DNA from: Deltaproteobacteria bacterium
GTDB lineage: Bacteria; Desulfobacterota; DSM-4660; Desulfatiglandales; Desulfatiglandaceae
DNA: 38,207 nt
Direction of reading: 5' to 3'
Assembly (NCBI GenBank): GCA_019308785.1
Contig: JAFDHL010000008.1
Coordinates: forward strand, 1-38,207
Positions 30,518 through 38,207 of this stretch are shown piece by piece (positions within the stretch are counted from its first letter, which is position 1; each line of letters begins with the position of its first letter). Position numbers and translations under genes: made by a program. The notes beneath the pieces were generated by a model. It saw only the letters and a program-made list of their open reading frames with translations, did no database searches and was not told the origin of the DNA.

Positions 30518-32710
30518 TTATCCCCCCTTATAGGCCTGATCAATACTCTTGATATATGCGCTTATGCCCGTGGCGATCCCTTCTGCCACCCTTTCCTGGT
30601 ATCCTTTGCTGACTAATCTCTTCCGTTCCGTAGTGTTGGTCAGAAAGCCTATCTCAACAAGGATTGCAGGCATCTGGGCACCAATCAGCACATAGAAAGG
30701 GGCCTGTTTTACACCCAGGTCCTTCACATTACTATATTTCCTGCTGGTCTGGGATATCATCCCTTTTTGTACCTCATGAGCCAGCCGGCTCGATTCATGT
30801 AACTTGGTATTCAGCATAAGGTCGTTGAGAATCGTCTGGAGATCGCTGATATTCTTTTCAGACGTGGCATTTTCCCTTGCCGCCACCATCACGGCCCTCT
30901 TGTCGGTTGCCATATTCAGGAAATAGGTTTCAAGCCCGCGGATTTTTCTGCTCCTGTGGGCATTGATATGCAGAGAGATAAATAGATCCGCCTTTTTCAT
31001 ATTTGCAACGGCCGTTCTCCGCTCAAGGGGTATAAAAACGTCACCGGTTCTTGTGAGCAGAACTTCGCATCCGATTTCTTTTTCTATTTTCTTTGAGAGA
31101 ATCTTGGCTAAACTCAAAACAATGTCTTTTTCTTTGATGCCTCCCCTTGCAAAGCAGCCCGGATCTTTGCCTCCGTGACCGGGATCAATCACGATTCTTT
31201 TAACATTTAAGCCCAGCTGCCTGGCGAGGGATACCGTGCGGTCCGGGTCTTTGGCCTTTCTAATCCCCTTCCTTGCAGGCCGCTTCTTCAGAGCCGGTTT
31301 GGTTTTGGCTTCGGTATCATCCTTTACCTGCCTCCCCACATCCACCACGATACGGAAAGGATCATGAAGATGAAAAACCTTATATCCTCCGATACTTTCG
31401 ATATCCAGAACCACCCGCACCGTATCTTTAGTGTACTGACCCGCCCTTGCCATTTGGAGCAGCCCATCCTTGATTGCAATGGGTCTGTCAATCTGCGAAG
31501 TCACATGGGATTTCCTGAGGTCCAGATAAATCCTGCGCGGTTTTTTGTGATCAGGATCCGCTTTAAGCAGGTGATGCTCATATTTCACTGGTCCTGTCAG
31601 GTCAACCACTACCCGCGTATAGGTGGGGGTTGACCAATACCGGATATCCTTTACAGGAGTTAAACCGGATTCCAAAGCAACGCTGGTCTTCTTGGCTTTA
31701 GCCTCCTCTCTCTTGCTCAGGGTTACGGCCAGTTCGTCCAGCATTTTCCTGGCCCTGGGTTGCATATCACCAGATGGGAACTTTATGTCCACCTTTAAAA
31801 ATTCAACATATGCCTGGGTAAAATCTTTCTTATATAACTTATAGATCTCACCAATTCGATATTGGGCGTCATCCGCCAGGCGATGGTCTTTGTATCCCTC
31901 CACCAATCGCCTATATATGCTGATCGCTTCATCCAGATCTTTGGATCTCCAGGAGTATTTATAAAGGCCGGTGTAAAGCCCACCCGAACGATAGAGTGCC
32001 CAAGGGGCTTGATCACTCCCGGGATAACGTGAGTAAACGTTTTTGTAAGCACGGAGACATCTATCCCAGTAGCGTCGATATTTTTTCTTCTTCGCAGACT
32101 TGGATAGGTTCATACGGCACCGGTCTGCCTCTTTCAGGAGTTCTGCCGGCTTTTTGGATTTATTGCTCAGGGCCTCATGTTTTTTAACTGTACCGGACAG
32201 CTTGGCAAGCATCTTCCTGGCCCTTGGCAGCATGTCACCCGAAGAGAATTCTCTCTCTACCTTTAAAAACTCCTCATAAGCCCTGGTGGTATCCTTTTTT
32301 TGTTCATAGAATATCTTACCGATCAGATATTGGGCGTCGTCTGCCAGGCGATGGTCCTTGTAATCGTCCACCAATTGCCTAAATATACTGATCGCTTCAT
32401 CCAGATCTTTGGATCTCCCGGAGTATTTATAAAGCTCCGTATAGAGCCTGCCGGAATGATATAGTGCCCAAGGGGCCTGACCACTTTCGGGATAACGGGA
32501 GTATATATCTTCATAAGTGCCAAGACATCTATCCCAATTGCGTCGATATTTTTTCTTCTTCGCCGATTTGGACAGGGCCTCTCGGCACTGGTCTGCCTCC
32601 TTGAGCAGCACAACCGTTTTCGCTGAAGCCGTACAACTGGTTTCAGATGCACACATGAAAAATGGTGCAAGAAAAATTACCGTTAAAATATATCCCAGCT
32701 TCCTTCTCAT
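30518..32710 (-). CDS. N-acetylmuramoyl-L-alanine amidase (AmiC-like) with duplicated TPR block and AMIN domain
   Basis: A 730-residue exported amidase that cleaves peptide stems from glycan strands. Order: signal peptide (MRRKLGYILTVIFLAPFF), two near-identical TPR-like blocks of 156 residues each (~35-190 and ~191-346), an AMIN domain (~365-475, YTRVVVDLTGPVKYEHHLL), a basic linker, and the Amidase_3 catalytic domain. The zinc site has His in IDPGHGGKDPG, Glu in GIKEKDIVLSLA and His in FISLHINAH; catalytic Glu is in ILVEIGFLTN. ATG 32710 gives a good signal peptide. A GTG at 32752 would start inside a repeat remnant and add an unlikely 14 residues. The TPR duplication is unusual. The stop abuts the convergent prfB stop. 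Confidence 0.92.
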   Translation of the reverse strand: MRRKLGYILTVIFLAPFFMCASETSCTASAKTVVLLKEADQCREALSKSAKKKKYRRNWDRCLGTYEDIYSRYPESGQAPWALYHSGRLYTELYKYSGRSKDLDEAISIFRQLVDDYKDHRLADDAQYLIGKIFYEQKKDTTRAYEEFLKVEREFSSGDMLPRARKMLAKLSGTVKKHEALSNKSKKPAELLKEADRCRMNLSKSAKKKKYRRYWDRCLRAYKNVYSRYPGSDQAPWALYRSGGLYTGLYKYSWRSKDLDEAISIYRRLVEGYKDHRLADDAQYRIGEIYKLYKKDFTQAYVEFLKVDIKFPSGDMQPRARKMLDELAVTLSKREEAKAKKTSVALESGLTPVKDIRYWSTPTYTRVVVDLTGPVKYEHHLLKADPDHKKPRRIYLDLRKSHVTSQIDRPIAIKDGLLQMARAGQYTKDTVRVVLDIESIGGYKVFHLHDPFRIVVDVGRQVKDDTEAKTKPALKKRPARKGIRKAKDPDRTVSLARQLGLNVKRIVIDPGHGGKDPGCFARGGIKEKDIVLSLAKILSKKIEKEIGCEVLLTRTGDVFIPLERRTAVANMKKADLFISLHINAHRSRKIRGLETYFLNMATDKRAVMVAARENATSEKNISDLQTILNDLMLNTKLHESSRLAHEVQKGMISQTSRKYSNVKDLGVKQAPFYVLIGAQMPAILVEIGFLTNTTERKRLVSKGYQERVAEGIATGISAYIKSIDQAYKGG
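31673..32608 (-). repeat. Tandem in-frame duplication of 468 bp within the amidase gene
   Basis: The segments 32141-32608 and 31673-32140 encode two copies of a 156-residue block. Each begins LLKEAD(Q/R)CR, contains SKSAKKKKYRR, SRYP, RSKDLDEAISI, YKDHRLADDAQY and ends near ARKML. The DNA is also closely similar over long runs (for example AGATCTTTGGATCTCC), so the duplication is recent or kept homogeneous. Confidence 0.9.
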
Positions 32711-32740
32711 TCTTGTAGCACTAATTACCTTTCTCTGTTC

Positions 32741-32776
32741 GTGACTACTCACGTAGTCAGCCTAAATAACCTGAGT
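32741..32776. repeat. Internally deleted remnant of the MITE-like repeat (copy 3)
   Basis: The first 20 bases (GTGACTACTCACGTAGTCAG) match one end of copies 1 and 2, and the next 16 (CCTAAATAACCTGAGT) match the opposite end. The whole interior is absent. It lies between mutS and the amidase gene. Confidence 0.75.
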
Positions 32777-32792
32777 TACCTCTGTTCTTTCT

Positions 32793-32827
32793 TTCCGCAA
32801 TCCACAATCCGCATTCCGCATTCCGCA
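32793..32827. repeat. Five tandem 7-base units (TTCCGCA/ATCCGCA)
   Basis: Five consecutive heptads read TTCCGCA, ATCCACA, ATCCGCA, TTCCGCA and TTCCGCA, ending one base before the mutS stop codon. Together with the remnant repeat at 32741 they fill the mutS-amidase gap. No terminator was seen. Confidence 0.8.
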
Positions 32828-32828
32828 A

Positions 32829-35474
32829 TTACATATCGGCGTCCAAATGTTCCTTTAATCTGTTAAGCTCTATCAAGGCCTCCAGAGGGGTCATAGAGGA
32901 AATATCCAGGCCCTTGATCCATTCTATCAGTTTCTGATCGTAAGACCCGAAGAGACCGAGCTGGACAATATCCCCTTCATCCTTTTCAGGGGAAGTATGC
33001 GCCAGACGAGGCCTTCCCACCTCATCCAGTTCAGCTCTTTCCAGATTATTCAGGATCTCTTTGGCCCTCATGATAACTCTCTCGGGCAAACCCGCAATTT
33101 GAGCTACCTGTATGCCATAACTTCTGCTTGTGCTCCCCGGGACGATCTTCCTCAAAAAGATAATCTGATCATTCCACTCCCGGACTGCTATATTGAAATT
33201 TTTTACCCTCTGTTTAGTGGCCACCAGTTCTGTGAGTTCATGATAATGCGTCGCAAAAAGAGTGCGTATACCCTTTCCTTCCCTGTCATGTAAGGACTCA
33301 GCAACGGCCCATGCAATGCTCAAACCATCATAAGTGCTTGTGCCACGCCCGATTTCATCCAGAATAACCAGGCTCCTGGGTGTCGCATGTCTCAGGATAT
33401 TAGCAGTTTCGTTCATTTCCACCATAAACGTACTCTGTCCCCTGGTTAAATCATCTGAAGCACCAACCCGGGTAAATATGCGATCCACAATACCTATTGT
33501 CGCCTTTGAAGCGGGAACGAAGCTCCCCATTTGCGCCATCAGCACTGTAAGGGCACTCTGCCTGAGGATGGTGGATTTGCCTGCCATATTGGGCCCGGTA
33601 ATAATCAACATCTGCTGCTCTTCGGAATCAAGGCGAATATCGTTGGGCACAAAATCCTCATCCTTGACTGTCTGTTCGATAACGGGATGCCGGCCATCTA
33701 CAATGTCTATACCCATACCATCGTTGACTTCCGGACAGATGTAATTATTTGTTTCGGCAGTCTCGGCCAGCCCGGAAATAACATCGATCTTTGCTATAAG
33801 TTCCGCGGTTTCTTTAATACGTTGGTTCTCCAAAGCTATCTTCTTGCGCAACCCATCAAAAATTTCAAACTCCATTTCTACGCGCTTCTCTTCAGCTCCC
33901 AGCACCTGCTCTTCCATAGTCTTTAATGATTCCGTGATGTAACGCTCCCCGTTAACCAGCGTCTGCTTTCTGATGTAGTCGGCAGGGACAAGATGCAGGT
34001 TCGCCTTCGAGACCTCAATATAATATCCGAAGACCTTATTGAATCCCACCTTCAGTCTCGATATCCCACTCCTTTCCTGTTCTGAAGCTGCAAAATCAGC
34101 CATCCAGCTCTTCCCATCGCGACTGAGAGAGATAAAACCGTCCAGTTCTTTATTATATCCCTCTCTAATAATGCCGCCATCTTTGACAGATACCGGTGGA
34201 TCTTCACGGATGCACTCATCTATCCAAGTGCCTATGTCCTGGAGGGTATCAAGCTTTGTCGCAATCTCCGACAGAAGTTCGCTTGTTGAACCTGTTAACC
34301 TCTTTTTAATGATCGGAAGCCTTAAAATGGAGGTTTTAAGAGCTACGAGATCTCTTGCATTGGCCCTTTGTAAGGCAATGCGCCCGTTCAACCGTTCAAT
34401 ATCATAGATCTCTTCCAGTTCCTTTCTGATCTCCTCCTTGAAAACGGGATCGTCCTTGAAACAGGCAACAGCTGCCAGCCGTTTTCGTATCGGATCAAGG
34501 TTAATGAGGGGATATGTGATCCATTTCTTCAGAAACCTGCTGCCCATGGGGGTCACGGTTCTATCAAGGATTTGAAACAGCGACCCCTTCAAAGATTGCC
34601 GGCGCATGGTTTTCAAGAGTTCCAGGTGGGAACAGGTAGATTCATCAAGAAACATGAAATCGCCGATATGGTAGCTTATGATCTCCCTGATGTGCGCAGG
34701 ACATCCTTTCTGGGTATCCTTGAGATAATGAACAAGCGCTCCTGCGGCAATTATTCCCTGCGCCATATCCTGGCATCCAAACGCGTCTAAAGACCTGACC
34801 CCTAATTGTTCTTTAAGCACCCTTTCTGCGGTCCGGGGTTCAAAAAAATCTTTTCTCAACACCTCCAGTCGGTATTTGGAAAGCCCCTGCTGCCCTGACA
34901 AATGCCCATCTTCAAAGATCAAAAGTTCGGCCGGATCTATCCTCCCCAGTTCATCCAAAACCTCGCCAAAAGTCCGAACCTCCGTGACCTTGAATTCACC
35001 GGTCGACAGATCCACATAGGCCAACCCGTATTTCTCATTCCCGCCTGCTATATGTTGCAAAGCATTGCGGGTAAATCCTCCGGATATTGCGGCCATGTAA
35101 AGGTTGCTTCTATCATCGATATCTCGTTCATCAACGATCGAGCCCGGTGTCACAACCCTTATTATCTCTCTTTTTACAATTCCTTTACTCGATTTTGGGT
35201 CTTCAACCTGTTCACAAATGGCAACCTTCCTTCCACTGTCCACAAGCCTGGCAACATAAGACTTGGAAGAATGATGAGGAACACCACACATTGGAACCTT
35301 CTCCCCGTTGTATGTCCCACGGCTTGTAAGGGTAATGCCTAAAATTCTGGCCGCAATGCGCGCGTCATCAAAAAACATCTCGTAGAAATCACCCATGCGG
35401 AAAAATAAAATGGCATCAGGGTATTCGCCCTTGATGCCCATATACTGTCTGAGCATGGGTGTCAATGATGTCAT
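32829..35474 (-). CDS. mutS: DNA mismatch repair protein MutS
   Basis: An 881-residue MutS, which binds mispaired bases and recruits MutL. The mismatch-binding wedge FYE (residues 30-32) lies in FFRMGDFYEMF. Next come the connector (YGLAYVDLSTGEFKVTE), the lever and clamp region, and the ATPase. Walker A is ITGPNMAGKSTILRQ (about residue 625), Walker B is LVILDEIGRGTSTYDGLSIA, and FATHYHELTEL follows. The C-terminal end keeps PLEALIELNRLKEHL. ATG 35474 is chosen since AAGGGG is six bases upstream and MTSLTPMLRQY is the family start; an upstream frame to 35561 overlaps the preceding gene. Only one base separates it from the lapB-like gene, so they are co-transcribed. Confidence 0.98.
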   Translation of the reverse strand: MTSLTPMLRQYMGIKGEYPDAILFFRMGDFYEMFFDDARIAARILGITLTSRGTYNGEKVPMCGVPHHSSKSYVARLVDSGRKVAICEQVEDPKSSKGIVKREIIRVVTPGSIVDERDIDDRSNLYMAAISGGFTRNALQHIAGGNEKYGLAYVDLSTGEFKVTEVRTFGEVLDELGRIDPAELLIFEDGHLSGQQGLSKYRLEVLRKDFFEPRTAERVLKEQLGVRSLDAFGCQDMAQGIIAAGALVHYLKDTQKGCPAHIREIISYHIGDFMFLDESTCSHLELLKTMRRQSLKGSLFQILDRTVTPMGSRFLKKWITYPLINLDPIRKRLAAVACFKDDPVFKEEIRKELEEIYDIERLNGRIALQRANARDLVALKTSILRLPIIKKRLTGSTSELLSEIATKLDTLQDIGTWIDECIREDPPVSVKDGGIIREGYNKELDGFISLSRDGKSWMADFAASEQERSGISRLKVGFNKVFGYYIEVSKANLHLVPADYIRKQTLVNGERYITESLKTMEEQVLGAEEKRVEMEFEIFDGLRKKIALENQRIKETAELIAKIDVISGLAETAETNNYICPEVNDGMGIDIVDGRHPVIEQTVKDEDFVPNDIRLDSEEQQMLIITGPNMAGKSTILRQSALTVLMAQMGSFVPASKATIGIVDRIFTRVGASDDLTRGQSTFMVEMNETANILRHATPRSLVILDEIGRGTSTYDGLSIAWAVAESLHDREGKGIRTLFATHYHELTELVATKQRVKNFNIAVREWNDQIIFLRKIVPGSTSRSYGIQVAQIAGLPERVIMRAKEILNNLERAELDEVGRPRLAHTSPEKDEGDIVQLGLFGSYDQKLIEWIKGLDISSMTPLEALIELNRLKEHLDADM

Positions 35475-35475
35475 G

Positions 35476-36747
35476 CTATTCCCCTTCTGTGCCTCCTGTG
35501 AATCGGGGCAACGGGTCTTCAGATCCAGGAGCAGAAGCTGATGGAGTTCCGGCGGAATCAATCAAATGGATTGTATCCCAACTCCTGCATTGCGGGCACT
35601 GCCACTGCAGTTCGTTTGCCTTAAACCCACACTGGGAGCACTGGAATTCTAAATAGGGCACGTCTAAATGCTCCATTAATTCCCTGTAATCCGCCAACGC
35701 TTCTTTCTCTCTGCCATGACTGAGCAGTATCTCCCCTTTGAGTTTCCTGGCCTTCAAAAAATAAGGGGCAAATTCCAGGGCACTGGCTACCTCTCTGAGT
35801 GCGCCTTCGATATCATTTTCATTATAAAGATAGCGGGCCAGTGCCACGTGAGTGAAGGCATCAGCATTTGACTGGGCACATTCCTTTAAAAAGTCCTCAA
35901 CAGGCTTCAGATCCTCCATTATTGAATAGGCCCCTTCAAGGCGACGATAGGCAAGAAAAGTGAACTGCGGGGCCACTTGAGCGACCCTTTTCCATGTCGA
36001 AATCGCCTTTTTGTATTCCTTTTTACTGAAGTAAAGATCTCCTAAGTGGAGGTAGGCATCAATACATCCCTTGTGAGTTGAAATTGCTTTGGTAAAACAG
36101 GAGTTGGCCTTCAGCGAGTTCCCCTCCTGCTGGTATACCTTTCCCATCTCAACAAGATGATGTGCCAGAATGTGCTTGTTATCCCCCCCGGCCAACTGCG
36201 CAATCTTTTGCCGTGTCCGATAGGCATTCTCCCAATCCTTCGACTCCTCATAAATCCTTTCAATCTCTCTATAAGTCTGCACATTTCCGGAATCACGTTG
36301 TGCAACTTTCAAGAATGTGTCCAATGCCCGATTAAGAAATCCGCCTTTGCGGTAATCCAGGCCTAGATCGAAAAGGGCCCTGAGCTTTATTTGCTCATCA
36401 ATGTTTGGTCTCAGTATAATATTCTGGCGGATCCTGATAGCTCTGTCTATATCACCTTTGGAACGGTATAGATTTCCAAGAGCCACATAGGTCTCTATTG
36501 TATCTGAGTTAATCTGTACTGACTTGGTAAATTCTTCGATAGCCTGGTCGTGATCATTGGAAAGAATATAATGGATCCCCTTGAAAAAGGCTGTGTCTCC
36601 TTCACTGGCGATTGATTTGGCACTTTCCTCTCTGCTGTGCCGTATCCACACCCCGATAATCAACCCAAGCCCAAACGCAATAACAGCGCATAGAAGAAGC
36701 TGCAGGTTTCCTGGTTCAAGGAACCATTGCCAAAGAGATGCCCACAC
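35476..36747 (-). CDS. lapB: LapB-like TPR protein with rubredoxin-type zinc domain
   Basis: A 423-residue protein with the LapB (YciM) layout. An N-terminal membrane helix (LQLLLCAVIAFGLGLIIGVWI, ~15-35) precedes about nine TPR units, including LGNLYRSKGDIDRAIRIRQN and LGDLYFSKKEYKKAISTWKR. The C-terminal metal-binding domain is CSQCGFKANELQWQCPQCRS with two CxxC knuckles. A poorly conserved acidic tail of about 25 residues follows. LapB in E. coli controls LpxC proteolysis and so balances lipopolysaccharide synthesis; that role here is inferred. Translation starts at GTG 36745-36747, with AGGAG seven bases upstream. The lapA homologue lies 86 bases upstream, as in E. coli, and mutS follows immediately. 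Confidence 0.9.
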   Translation of the reverse strand: MWASLWQWFLEPGNLQLLLCAVIAFGLGLIIGVWIRHSREESAKSIASEGDTAFFKGIHYILSNDHDQAIEEFTKSVQINSDTIETYVALGNLYRSKGDIDRAIRIRQNIILRPNIDEQIKLRALFDLGLDYRKGGFLNRALDTFLKVAQRDSGNVQTYREIERIYEESKDWENAYRTRQKIAQLAGGDNKHILAHHLVEMGKVYQQEGNSLKANSCFTKAISTHKGCIDAYLHLGDLYFSKKEYKKAISTWKRVAQVAPQFTFLAYRRLEGAYSIMEDLKPVEDFLKECAQSNADAFTHVALARYLYNENDIEGALREVASALEFAPYFLKARKLKGEILLSHGREKEALADYRELMEHLDVPYLEFQCSQCGFKANELQWQCPQCRSWDTIHLIDSAGTPSASAPGSEDPLPRFTGGTEGE

Positions 36748-36833
36748 GGAATGTCTCCTCTATTCGAATTTGCTACAGACTTCCAGGAGAATAATTTTGG
36801 GGTTGCACCAAGTCCTCTGAAGAGTAGGAGATC

Positions 36834-37181
36834 TCATCGTGTGTCGGTAGTCTGATCTGAGTCTATGTTTTCGGTCGTTACGGGTAGATTCCTCAGAGAA
36901 CTGAGCTCCTTGTCCTTCTCCCTGGCCTCTTTTATAAGGGATCTTATCTGTTTCTTGAGACGGAAACGCTCGGCCATTCCGTAAGACCCGGAAAAGACAA
37001 TACCGATAAGAAAAGTGATAATGGCCACGAGAGACAAGGGGATCCCAAGGGTTTCGCCCTCCCAAAACATGAAATTTGCCCTAAAACTCACTTTTGTTGC
37101 CAAGGCTTCATAGTTCTGAACAACTATAATAACGACAAGCAATAAAACCAAAAGCACAAGTATCCATCTTAGATGTTTCAT
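36834..37181 (-). CDS. lapA: LapA family (DUF1049) inner-membrane protein
   Basis: A 115-residue protein with two membrane helices: ILVLLVLLLVVIIVVQNYEA (~7-26) and IPLSLVAIITFLIGIVFSGS (~47-66), separated by VSFRANFMFWEGETLG. A cytoplasmic coiled coil follows (FRLKKQIRSLIKEAREKDKE). This is the LapA/DUF1049 pattern; in E. coli LapA partners LapB in lipopolysaccharide assembly. ATG 37179-37181 has GGAGGT six bases upstream, located inside the overlap with the end of the HIT gene. The adjacent lapB homologue makes the call stronger. Confidence 0.9.
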   Translation of the reverse strand: MKHLRWILVLLVLLLVVIIVVQNYEALATKVSFRANFMFWEGETLGIPLSLVAIITFLIGIVFSGSYGMAERFRLKKQIRSLIKEAREKDKELSSLRNLPVTTENIDSDQTTDTR

Positions 37182-37184
37182 TAA

Positions 37185-37682
37185 TCACCTCCGGGGTTTA
37201 ATCTCTTGAAAATGGGGCAGGAGTTTGTGATAGGTCTCCTCGATGTGTTCGGGAATAACTCTCACTTCCCCAAAGACGGTCATGTAATTTGTGTCGCCAT
37301 TCCATCGGGGAACAATGTGAAAATGCACGTGCTCCTCCACGCCCGCCCCTGCAACTCTGCCAAGGTTCAATCCCACGTTAAAACCTTCAGGACTTATTTC
37401 TTTCTTCAAAATCGCAATGGACCTGCGAACCATAACCAAAAGATCCAGCGTCTCCTCACCTGAGAGAAACTCCAAATCCGGCCCGTGTCTGACAGGTGCC
37501 ACCAGCAGGTGTCCGTTGATATAGGGGAATCGGTTCATCACGACCATGCTCTGAGACCCTACATACAAAATCAACCTTGCCTCATCCTGGCTTCGATCGT
37601 CTCCTGGACAGAAAATACATTCGCCCTTTTCCTGGTCGGTGAGAATGTATTCCATCCTCCATGGTGCCCAAAGTACCTTCAT
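37185..37682 (-). CDS. HIT-domain nucleotide hydrolase/phosphorylase
   Basis: A 165-residue HIT protein of the Ap4A-phosphorylase-like branch. It opens MKVLWAPWRMEYI and has CIFC near residue 23. The long segment RLILYVGSQSMVVMNRFPYI is followed by NGHLLVAPVRHGPDLEFLS. The histidine triad is HVHFHIVPRWNGDTNYM. Such enzymes hydrolyse or phosphorolyse dinucleoside polyphosphates or nucleoside monophosphate adducts; the exact substrate is open. ATG 37680-37682 has AAGGAAG upstream. It ends three bases before the lapA start and follows the phosphodiesterase gene by nine bases, so the five genes from 38174 to 32829 look like one operon. Confidence 0.93.
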   Translation of the reverse strand: MKVLWAPWRMEYILTDQEKGECIFCPGDDRSQDEARLILYVGSQSMVVMNRFPYINGHLLVAPVRHGPDLEFLSGEETLDLLVMVRRSIAILKKEISPEGFNVGLNLGRVAGAGVEEHVHFHIVPRWNGDTNYMTVFGEVRVIPEHIEETYHKLLPHFQEIKPRR

Positions 37683-37691
37683 AGCTCTTCC

Positions 37692-38174
37692 TTACACCCT
37701 GATTATATCACCATGAATCGTATCACCCAGTTCTAAAATCCCTATGGTATGTGTCCCATCGGAACTGAAACCGGTCGCCGTGCCCGGATTGAAGAGCAGC
37801 ACGCCCTCTTTTACATGATTGACTGGGTGGTGCGAATGACCATAGACAATGACATCCACATTCTGAAACTCAGGCCTGATGCGACCCTCAAGCCCCACGG
37901 ATGATCCCCATCCATGCGTTATTCCCAGGCGATAAGGCCCCAATTCTATGATCTTTTTACCGGGAAGTAACTCCTTCACCTCAACGGGGTCCATATTTCC
38001 ATACACCCCATGGAAATCCTTTCCGCTTAAAAAATCTACAATGTCTGTAGAGACAAGGTCACCCGCATGTAAAATAATATCCTTATCGGACAAATACTTA
38101 TCATAAATTTCCCTGAATTCCCTTGTTACCCCGTGCAGGTGTGTATCCGAAAGGACTCCAATCTTTATTTTCAT
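37692..38174 (-). CDS. YfcE/MJ0936-type metallophosphodiesterase
   Basis: A 160-residue calcineurin-like phosphoesterase. The metal motifs are KIGVLSDTHLHG (D-x-H), ILHAGDLVS (GD), GVYGNMDPVE (GN-D), LGITHGWGS (TH) and DVIVYGHSHHPV (GHSH), in standard order. The C-terminal LLFNPGTATG is also conserved. Related enzymes hydrolyse phosphodiesters such as bis-pNPP or 2',3'-cyclic nucleotides; the physiological substrate is unknown. ATG 38172-38174 gives a normal N-terminus, although the Shine-Dalgarno is weak (GGCGGTT). It is the first gene of the downstream set with the HIT protein, lapA, lapB and mutS. Nothing can be said of the last 33 bases. Confidence 0.94.
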   Translation of the reverse strand: MKIKIGVLSDTHLHGVTREFREIYDKYLSDKDIILHAGDLVSTDIVDFLSGKDFHGVYGNMDPVEVKELLPGKKIIELGPYRLGITHGWGSSVGLEGRIRPEFQNVDVIVYGHSHHPVNHVKEGVLLFNPGTATGFSSDGTHTIGILELGDTIHGDIIRV

Positions 38175-38207
38175 GCCGGGATAACCGCCCCCTTAAATAA
38201 CTGGATT

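Noticed and set aside
36760-37065. Minus-strand frame overlapping lapA in another phase
   Set aside because: lapA has the better ribosome-binding site, membrane pattern and genomic context.
1-38207. CRISPR array, prophage, restriction or toxin-antitoxin defence system
   Set aside because: No regularly spaced direct repeats of suitable length and no characteristic genes were found on reading both strands.

Overview
The window looks like chromosomal DNA of a Desulfobacterota (former Deltaproteobacteria) member, probably a sulfate-reducer relative. The grounds are the gene order, a DUF6178-like protein, an FmdB zinc-ribbon protein, an envelope of Gram-negative type (Lnt, AMIN-domain amidase, LapA/LapB) and intergenic DNA crowded with short palindromic and tandem repeats. 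No phage, CRISPR array or intact insertion sequence was found. The lineage call is inference from content; no database was consulted.

Layout, left to right. (1) 1-7.05 kb: the 5' part of dprA (minus strand), a repeat-rich gap, fmdB, then a three-gene unit of a NEW3-like exported protein plus an ABC ATPase and ABC-2 permease. A small ORF and a DUF6178-like gene follow, convergent to each other. (2) 7.2-10.4 kb: a tightly overlapping plus-strand operon exbB-exbD-ftsB/divIC-TPR protein-core MetE-like methionine synthase. (3) 10.4-12.3 kb, minus strand: trmL, a small unknown ORF, an M48 lipoprotein protease and a small zinc-ribbon protein. (4) 12.3-12.65 kb: an unusual stretch of consecutive stable hairpins with an IS200/IS605-like terminal hairpin. 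It is the best candidate here for an undescribed or non-autonomous structured RNA. (5) 12.66-25.6 kb, minus strand: a long translation/RNA-metabolism cluster, in transcription order rimP-nusA-ylxR(rnpM)-infB-ylxP-rbfA-nrnA-truB-rpsO-pnp-M16 protease-dut-walJ. (6) 26 kb: tRNA-Gly(CCC) with its own promoter and terminator, occupying the place metY has in E. coli, and firing divergently from a corC promoter. (7) 26.3-30.5 kb, plus strand: corC, lnt, and prfB with its +1 programmed frameshift. (8) 30.5-38.2 kb, minus strand: an amidase with a recent 468-bp internal duplication, then (in transcription order from the right) phosphodiesterase-HIT protein-lapA-lapB-mutS.

Functionally this is mostly housekeeping DNA: translation initiation and ribosome maturation, RNA decay, cell-envelope maturation and DNA repair. 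The novelty is between the genes. One MITE-like repeat family occurs three times, one copy flanked by a perfect 12-bp direct repeat. Seven-base tandem tracts lie in at least three gaps, and a TCCCGC-N4/5-GCGGGA hairpin recurs four times. Several gene starts are non-ATG (TTG or GTG), chosen because a Shine-Dalgarno sequence or conserved N-terminus supports them.
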